Below, piece by piece: positions 57,872-64,000 of a stretch of DNA of 64,000 bases. Position numbers and translations under genes: made by a program. The stretch lies in the NCBI GenBank assembly GCA_025917655.1, contig CP084616.1, positions 1,984,001 through 2,048,000 on the forward strand, given 5' to 3'. Each line of letters begins with the position of its first letter. The first letter of the stretch is position 1. The stretch comes from Chlorella sorokiniana. Lineage: Eukaryota > Chlorophyta > Trebouxiophyceae > Chlorellales > Chlorellaceae. Below the pieces are notes generated by a model, which was given only the letters and a program-made list of their open reading frames with translations, made no database searches and had not been told where the DNA came from.

Positions 57872-58498
57872 ATGGAAGAGGACGTGACAGTAGTTCTCTA
57901 TGCATCACAACAGCAGCAGCGGGTCAGGCCAGGCACTGTTCCTTGTGGCGCAAACGCACTGCTTGCAGCCTTAATGAGGCCCTCCTCAGCCTCAGAAGCT
58001 GTGCTCAGTGTCAATTTCGTTGGCGGTGGACCGGCGCTGCCGCTGTGTTGGCAGCTTGCTGCCTGCACAGGGATAGTGAGAGAACCGGTGAGGGGCGCCA
58101 GTCAGGTGGGTTGCACCAAATGCAGGAAAGCTCATCAGTCAGATACCTGCAGTGTGCCGCATCGCTGTCAGGTGCGGCTGGAGGCGGGTGCCGCCCTCCA
58201 CTGGCGTCTCGGGCCCTCTTGGGCTCTGGCTGCCGGCTCGACCGGTGGCACGGCCGCCGTGAGTGAGAAAGCCGTTGAGGCCGCTGCTGCTGGCCAGCTG
58301 CCGCTGCTGCAGTGCAGCCTGCAGGCTGGGCACCCGGCCGGGCTCTGCGATGCTGCTGCGTTGCTCAGGCAGGTGAGGGCCGTCGGCGTAATGCGCAGCG
58401 GCAGGCTCCAGGGCCAGCTGCACATTGTCGCCGACAGGCTCGCAGGCTGCCGCGGTGTCGGAGCTCTGCTCCCGGCTGCCACCCCGTCTGGCAGCTAG
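57872..58498 (+). CDS. hypothetical protein, two exons
   Basis: Exon 1 starts at ATG 57872 (MEEDVTVVLYASQQQQRVRP) and contains GANALLAALMRPSSASEAVL, FVGGGPALPLCWQLAACTGI. It ends at a donor at 58105, or at a stronger GTGAGG donor at 58087. Exon 2 (58172–58498) begins VRLEAGAALHWRLGPSWALA and continues with VEAAAAGQLPLLQCSLQAGH, CDAAALLRQVRAVGVMRSGR and LQGQLHIVADRLAGC to the stop. About 180–186 residues. Mixed hydrophobic/polar composition looks like a folded protein, unlike the antisense frame. No family is recognised. It converges with the next minus-strand gene. Confidence 0.45.
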   Translation: MEEDVTVVLYASQQQQRVRPGTVPCGANALLAALMRPSSASEAVLSVNFVGGGPALPLCWQLAACTGIVREPVRGASQVGCTKCRKAHQSDTCSVPHRCQVRLEAGAALHWRLGPSWALAAGSTGGTAAVSEKAVEAAAAGQLPLLQCSLQAGHPAGLCDAAALLRQVRAVGVMRSGRLQGQLHIVADRLAGCRGVGALLPAATPSGS

Positions 58499-58619
58499 GC
58501 TGATGATCTGCACAGAGTGCCGAGCAGCAAGGGGCTCGGTCCCCGGTGAGCGAGGGGACAGTTTCATGCGCATCAGCAACCGCGTGGTCAGCACGCACTT
58601 CGGCCCTGTACTGCTTGCA

Positions 58620-59862
58620 CTAGCGCCAGCACGAGGCCACTGTGGCAAAAGGCATCCTCACCAGGAAGGGGAAGGCGAACTTGTAGCACGCAAGGAGCCA
58701 ATCCAGCAGCGACTCGAGGCGTGGGTAGGACCTGGAGGGAGCAGCGGAGGCAGCGCGCTTGCAGTGACCAGGCAGCAGGGACCAGGCAGCAAGCGACGGG
58801 CGGATGGGTCCACCGCGCGGGCAGCCGGGCAGCCTCCTTTCCTGCCTCCCCAACTCCGCGTTGTCACCTGGTCGCCCTCTGCATCAGGTACTCTTTGAAG
58901 CTGCGCTCCACCTGCGGGTCCACCCCGGCTGCTGCATGAAGTCGGCCACGAGGTGCGCAAGCTGCACGGCAGGGGGCGGGAGGGCCAACATGACGACTCC
59001 TTGCAGTCGTTGCACGATTCAAGTGCACAAAGGCGGGATGCCACGGCATTCCTCGCCAGTCAGGCTGCACGTGATAGCTGCTCGGTGTAGGAGATTGCCG
59101 CCCAGCTGGGCCACAGCGGGTTCGCCACGGAAATGTTCAGCAGCCGTGACGCGGCAGGCCCGTCCGCGCCCCACCTGATCGAAATCAGACGTCACGTTGA
59201 GGATGGCCGCCTTCAAGGGTGGTGTGGGTGCCGGCACAGCGCGCACGAGCTGCCAAGCCGAGCCGCACGAATTGCCCAGCAGCAGCACCGTGGCGTTGTA
59301 CACTGCAGAGGGCCGGGGAAGGGGAGGGAGTTGGATACTGTGCACAAACAGTGCAGCGTGGGCACGCGGCATTAGATTGTAGTCTCCAGGGCCAGGGCCT
59401 AATGCGCAATACATACAGCATGATTGAGCAGAAAGGCAGCGGGAGCAAGGTTGGCGGCGCTGCCCAAGCGGAGGGGCCGGGGCACCTGACATTGGCGACA
59501 TCCGAAGGACAAGGGCGAATGCCAAGGCCATCAACACGATTCCTCGTTTCTTCGGGAGCGCCATGCTGCAGCAGATAGCCTCCCAGGATGACCCACACAG
59601 GGAGCGCGGGAGAGTTGGCGGGTTCAAAGCTGGTGGCTTGTTGCCGCCCAAAGGAAGTCGGCACGATAACCGGTAGTTATGTAGAGTGCAGGGAACAACC
59701 GGCAGCCGTCTCGGCAACCAAAAACACGAGCTGAGAACTGCACAGCGGCCTCCGGCCTTGGATACGCGGGGCGGTGTAATATGTGGCATACACGACCGGC
59801 AACAACCGAAGCAAGCCGCCTGCCCCGATTCTGGCCCGCCATGCGCTGGGAAGAAGCTGCAT
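58620..59862 (-). CDS. hypothetical multi-exon protein, possible membrane segment
   Basis: A candidate start at 59862 gives MQLLPSAWRARIGAGGLLRL and a hydrophobic stretch. Around 59560 the frame used by the next good exon reads MALPKKRGIVLMALAFALVL, a possible membrane segment. A well-bordered exon at about 59300–59060 encodes VYNATVLLLGNSCGSAWQLV, LKAAILNVTSDFDQVG and AEHFRGEPAVAQLGGNLLH. The next (about 58965–58885) has LAHLVADFMQQPG followed, in another frame beside a GGGG run, by DPQVERSFKEYLMQRATR. The last has SYPRLESLLDWLLACYKFAF and PFLVRMPFATVASCWR before the stop at 58620. The protein looks genuine and conserved in style, but I cannot name it. Confidence 0.45.
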
Positions 59863-60050
59863 ATGTGGCGCTCCCCCTGACAGCAGCCGTTTCCCGTTAG
59901 TTTGATGGATCACGAATGCTGGGGATTGTAGTCTGCAGATAATCTGCTCTCCCTCCTCGTCTGTGCTCTGGCTGCTGTTTGCCCTGCCGCAAGCGCAACT
60001 CTCAGCGCAACGTTCGCCATTGATCACTTGCAAACAGCAATCCGCACGCC

Positions 60051-61172
60051 ATGGGCATCAAGGATGCAGCAGTAATGCAACAGGGACCGCCCAGCACGCC
60101 ACCACCCGCCACCAGCGCCGCTGCTGGCAGCGTCTTCAGGGTGCTGTACATGATCTACTCCAGCTATCTGTCAGGCAAGACACATACTTGCAATGCGCCA
60201 GATATGGCTCAGTCATGTTTACCAACGGCTATCTTCAGCCGGATGTGCATCTTGCAGCGCAAGTCGCATGTCACTGCGTGGCAGGGTTTCACCTTGTGCC
60301 GGCGCCAGCAGTATCACAAAGCATACGCCCGCTGTCTTGCAGGCCCAGTGTCACTGCTAGTGCCGCGGCACACCCGTGATGCCCTTTTCCAGGTACAGTC
60401 GCGGTTTTGGCATGGTTTCCAAAGCACGCAAATCCCGAAAGCGTTAGCAATCGCCTGTGCTTGCCAGGCTGTTGTTTTTGTTTTGTTTTTGCAGCTTGGC
60501 ATGGTAACCTGCTGCATTCCTTGATCCCACCTGCAGTTGCTTTGTGACCTGCGCGCCAACAGTCTGAAAGACGGACGTTTTCTCATGCGACACGCCCGCG
60601 CTTTGATGCCTCACACGGCGCATGGCTGGCTGGTGCGATTTGCTGCTTGTACCAGCTTGGTTCTTGCATGCTAGTGAGGCACGTGCAATAGCGTTTCTTC
60701 TCCTTGATTCTGATCATCCAAGCATGTTGCGGAATTGCAGGCTTTGGGGTCTGTTTTGGGATTCAGCTTATGCGGCATAGCGTTTCTGGCGTGTACTGCG
60801 TTAGTGCTCACCATCGTCGGAATTTCGGCTTTAACGGGGCTGATACTGGCAACAGGTTGGTGGATTTGCCCAGCAATCTCACTCGAGTTCATGGTGTAAT
60901 GACTGGCTTTTTAAGTTGTGCAGGGATGCTGATCGGGAGCATTTTGTCCGTTTTGGCGTTCGGCCTGTTTGGCATCGCCCTTATGTCGGGGGCCGCTACA
61001 CTGAGCCTGTTCATGGGTGAGCATGCATTCAGCACGCAAGGTGTTGATTTGGCAGCATCTCGCACCAACGGTCTCCTTGACTCCTTTGTTTGTGTTCGCA
61101 GCGTATACCGCGATTGCCAGCAGCTTGGCATTCTTTCGCCTAGCTGCTCGGTGGCTCTTGCGCCCGGCTTGA
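60051..61172 (+). CDS. oleosin/promethin-like hydrophobic protein (possible lipid-droplet protein)
   Basis: Six exons join in phase to 182 residues: 60051–60174, 60343–60392, 60537–60632, 60741–60855, 60924–61016 and 61102–61172. The N-terminal half is soluble: MGIKDAAVMQQGPPSTPPPA, VFRVLYMIYSSYLS, GPVSLLVPRHTRDALFQ and LRANSLKDGRFLMRHARALM. The C-terminal half is one long hydrophobic region (ALGSVLGFSLCGIAFLACTA, VLTIVGISALTGLILATG, MLIGSILSVLAFGLFGIALM, AATLSLFMAYTAIASSLAFF) ending with basic RLAARWLLRPA. About 80 uncharged residues in a row is the pattern of hairpin-forming lipid-droplet proteins such as oleosin or promethin/LDAF1. A four-helix membrane protein is the alternative. No oleosin proline knot is seen. 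Intron 1 has a GC donor. Confidence 0.6.
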
Positions 61173-62423
61173 CACAGATAGCAACAAGCAAGCTGAAGGG
61201 CCAGCCAGCTGCTGAGCAGATAGCATCCGATGCCATGGATTGCAACACCGCGGCAGCCCTTCCCCCTATTCGTACAAAGTCACCGCGCCCCAGCTTGGAT
61301 CGCAGCAGCCCTCCTACAACAACGAGCTCCCCATTGATCAATGCTTCTTCTCCTGTCGCTACACCTTCAGCTGTTCCCCCTTCATGCCCCGCTGCGGCAT
61401 CGCCTACTGTACTAGCACCAAGCAGCAAGCTGCCAGGCCGGCTCTCGCAGGCAGATTCTGGCCAGGTGGATTCATCTCTTAACGGCTAGCGACACATCGC
61501 TCTTCGCAAGCAACATAAGAAGTTGGCCGTGCACCCTTCCCAAATCACTGTGTATATTGTTCTCACCATTGTACTTTGCTAAGTTGATTTGCAAAGAAGA
61601 TCCTAAAATGCGTCCGGGATGCGTACGCACCTCTAGATCTCGTCCATCAGCCTGGGGTGTTGATCTAAGATGGTGGTTGTCAGGCTGGCTGACCACCTTT
61701 CAAGTAAGTAGCCCACATACACTGAGAGAGTTTGCCAGCACGAGCGACAGCAACAACTGCAACACCACACTTTGATGCTGATTAGCGGCAGATGGATCTG
61801 CGCCGCGTGCGCCCCTCATGCACCGGTGCTAGCTGAGATCTGCAAGCCGCACATTGGCAGATGCATGCTGCACGGTTGTACGGCAGCGAAAGGTCGAGGC
61901 GCCGGGGCAAGGGCAGGTGTAAGCCACTGCTGCTTGCTGGCGCCACGAGCGCAGTGCTGGCGGACTGCTCAGTCCCCCAGCCCCCACCAGCGCCACCGCC
62001 GCCAGGAGCCAGCAACGGGTCGAGCAAGCGAATCCACGTGCAAATGACTTGCCCATCGAGTTAAGCCCCCGCTTTGCAGGCGGCAGCGAGGCGAGTGCAG
62101 GTTCTGGACCAATCTTGCGCAGCGCGCGGAGCGGATGCGTGAGTGCACACCGATTGAAACGTGGAACCTGAGGCGCATGAATCAAGCGGGCTGCCTCAGA
62201 ACTTGAATGTTCTGACGTGGCGCCACCTGGTTCGAATGAAGATGCGAAAGCAGCCAGTACTCGTGCAAGTGAATTGAATTAGTTAACTGATTATATAATA
62301 GGGCGGAAGAAGCTCCAGACTGCGAGATTCTCGGAATACTGGAAAAAGAGTGGACATGTCTGGAAGCACATAAGTTAGCGTCCCTTTGCAACTGCGTATG
62401 GCACAGCGCCCGCAGCTGGATAG
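61173..62423. other. gap between lipid-droplet-like and FAAL genes
   Basis: About 1.25 kb, AT-rich in parts (61500–61600 and 62250–62360). A minus-strand frame at 62185–61829 has a hydrophobic stretch after MGKSFARGFACSTRCWLLAA but no other support. It should contain the 3' end of one gene and the promoter of the fatty acyl-AMP ligase. No repeat or RNA gene recognised. Confidence 0.35.
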
Positions 62424-64000
62424 ATGGCTCCATTACCGGGGCCCAGCGGCGGCATCTTGCTCATTGAGGCCTTCCGTGCGCTGTCTGCGAGACAGCCTGC
62501 CGCTGTGGCCTTGCGGTGGCTGGATGATGACGGCGGCGAGGTGGCCGCTCTCAGCTATGGCGAGGTGAGCTTGGGTTTGGGCGGGGGACAAATATCTTCC
62601 TCCGAGCTCGTGCCTTCTGACCAGCCTTGCCCTTGCATCTCGCCATGGCTGCCATTCGAAGGAAACTCACCTATTTCACTGAAGCCTAGGCGCCCTGCAG
62701 CGACTCGTTGCGGCCCAGTAGCTAGGCTTTTATTAGGCATGGATGACGCATGTGACCCATTGCTGTCGGCGGCTCACCCACACCCCGTCTGCCGACCTGT
62801 GCGGGGCTCACCTTGCTGCCATGGTCTCATCCCCTGCACCCGCACTGCAGCTGGAGTCCCAGGTTGCGGCGGTGGCCGAGTGGCTGACAAAGACGCTTTG
62901 CCTGAAGGCCGGCGACCGCGTTATTCTTAGCTTCCCGCCAGGTCTCAAGTTCCTGGTGGCCTTCCTATCATGTTTGGCCGCAGGCATCATCGCGGGTGGG
63001 TGCCGCGCCATGCGGTTATGCCTGCAGTCTCATCTGGTCTTCTTGCCAAGCTTACAGCTTCTGCAGCAGCAATCAGCAAGCAAATGACAGACGCCTGATG
63101 TGTCATTTGAGCTAATGGCCTCTTCAATCCCCCGAACCAGTGCATTACCCAGCTTCAAACAGGCTGGTCTCTAACGGTATCCTCTTCACTTCCGATCTGC
63201 AGTGCCGGTGTACCCTCCAAGCCCAGCAACGTTCAAGAAGGACTCTGCGCGGCTGGCGCTCATAGCCAAGACGTCGGGCACCTCCATTGCTCTCACCTCT
63301 GGGGACTATCACCTGATTGTGACAGGTAATTGCTTGTGACATGCAACCCTCGGACGCCCCTGCCTGGTTTCATGCCTTCCTGGAAGCAGAAGCTGCTGTT
63401 TTTGCAGCCTGAGAACTTCTTTGTCAGCTCCTGTATGGTCAGCCCCCCAGGCTCGCACACGGAATGCAGTCATGCGGCTCTTTGCTGCTGCTGCTGGCTG
63501 CCTTGCACACAATTGAGCAGCCGCTGTGCGCCCGTGAGGGCAACTTTATCCGCTTCTGCGATTGGTCCCCCTCACCCACCCACTCACACCACTTTGCAGG
63601 TCTTAAATGGAAGAGCTTCTTCACAGGCGGCGGCGGTGGGGCGGGCAGCTTGAAATGGAAGGCAGTTCCGGATAGCCTGTTCAAAGCAGGGAAGGTGGGT
63701 CGTCCTGCCGTCCAAATCATACTTCCTGTGTCCTGCTGCAGCTCTTCAAGCCTAAGCGCCGCAGCGCTGCTCTACCTTACATCTCAGCGTGGCGGCACAG
63801 TGACTGTAAGCATGTGGGCTCCCTAGTGCCTGCCCACCTTCCTGCAGGGACGACGCATGAAGCCCTGCACTGTCCGCCCGGAGGCCGTGGCCTTCCTGCA
63901 GTTCACTTCCGGCTCCACCGGTGGGTGGTCGTGATGTCAGTGTGTGCCTTTCCGCCGCCGCAGCAGGAGTTGTTTTTGGCTGACGCCACAGAAGCACCAT
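62424..64000 (+). CDS. fatty acyl-AMP ligase (FAAL-like), 5' part, runs off window
   Basis: FAALs activate fatty acids as acyl-adenylates and usually pass them to acyl carrier proteins of polyketide or lipopeptide synthases. Exon 1 (62424–62564) is MAPLPGPSGGILLIEAFRAL to ALSYGE. Exon 2 (62851–62995) is LESQVAAVAEWLTKTLCLKA then GDRVILSFPPGLKFLVAFLS. Exon 3 (63203–63325) starts VPVYPPSPATFKKDSARLAL and ends LTSGDYHLIVT. These match the FAAL pattern 'PPGL-F--AF--C--AG-I-VPVYPP------RL--I'. A following exon (about 63600–63693) gives GLKWKSFFTGGGGGAGSLKW, and another FKPKRRSAALPYISAWRHSD. The last visible exon has VRPEAVAFLQFTSGSTG, the ATP-binding P-loop of adenylate-forming enzymes, cut by a GTGGGT donor at 63921. 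The rest of the gene lies beyond 64000, so fusion to a synthase cannot be judged. Phases of the last two joins are not fully solved. Confidence 0.8.

Noticed and set aside
58139-58648. 169-codon minus-strand frame opposite the 57872–58498 gene
   Set aside because: The plus strand has a true ATG, a clean intron and better amino-acid composition.
60704-61489. 261-codon single frame across the lipid-droplet-like gene
   Set aside because: It reads through clear introns in the wrong frame for exons 4 and 6; the spliced model gives a continuous hydrophobic region with all phases matching.
1-64000. retroviral, LTR, Polinton-like or other virus-derived elements, insertion sequences, CRISPR arrays
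   Set aside because: No reverse transcriptase, integrase, capsid or transposase motif, no long terminal repeats and no spaced direct-repeat array were seen on either strand.
1-64000. tRNA and rRNA genes
   Set aside because: No convincing tRNA box A/B pair or rRNA core was found by eye; a covariance-model scan would be needed to exclude a divergent tRNA.

Overview
The window is nuclear DNA of a GC-rich green alga, most likely a Chlorella-like trebouxiophyte. Genes are broken into many short exons by GT–AG (and some GC–AG) introns with C/T-rich CAG acceptors. Proteins are rich in Ala and Gln, the gene families are plant- or alga-like (a plastid-type RSH, a PrmA-type methyltransferase, an ORP), and both strands are densely used. 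I found no prokaryotic operons, phage, CRISPR array, rRNA or recognisable tRNA, and no retroviral or other virus-like element. All gene models are read by eye from motifs and splice signals. Exon borders are exact only where I say so.

Layout: (1) 1–8.5 kb, minus strand: a RelA/SpoT homologue (RSH) in about 17 exons. (2) 9.1–12.1 kb: a minus-strand, intronless Ala/Gln-rich protein of unknown function, then a plus-strand protein resembling the C-terminal half of the unconventional prefoldin URI. (3) 12.5–22.85 kb, plus strand: a head-to-tail array of three paralogous type II membrane proteins with a GT-B-like C-terminal motif, probably Golgi glycosyltransferases. (4) 23.1–29.1 kb, minus strand: an OsmC-family protein, an N-myristoylated-type coiled-coil protein that carries a 34-bp perfect palindrome, and a type II (S-acyl) thioesterase. 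(5) 29.4–36.8 kb, plus strand: an oxysterol-binding-protein-related protein (ORP) and a long Trp/acidic-rich protein with DPW motifs. (6) 37.2–39.2 kb: two small LEA-like, organelle-targeted-looking proteins that diverge from a 165-bp gap. (7) 39.3–45 kb: an uncertain gene, a PrmA-like methyltransferase, and a second divergent pair of small proteins. (8) 45.3–57.6 kb, plus strand: one giant gene (about 2,500 aa) with a Sec16-like motif at its start, a golgin-like coiled coil and two Trp-repeat blocks. (9) 57.9–64 kb: two unknown genes, a 182-aa oleosin/promethin-like hydrophobic protein, and the 5' part of a fatty acyl-AMP ligase that runs off the right edge.

Several genes point to the endomembrane system and lipids: thioesterase, ORP, fatty acyl-AMP ligase, oleosin/promethin-like protein, Sec16/golgin-like protein and Golgi-type glycosyltransferases. 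Eukaryotic neighbours need not be functionally linked, so this is an impression, not a pathway.

Many exons change reading frame by one base next to G or C runs (for example near 10990, 13800, 43070, 45985, 48040, 50095 and 58935). This looks like homopolymer indels in the assembly rather than real pseudogenes, and it limits the exactness of the protein models.
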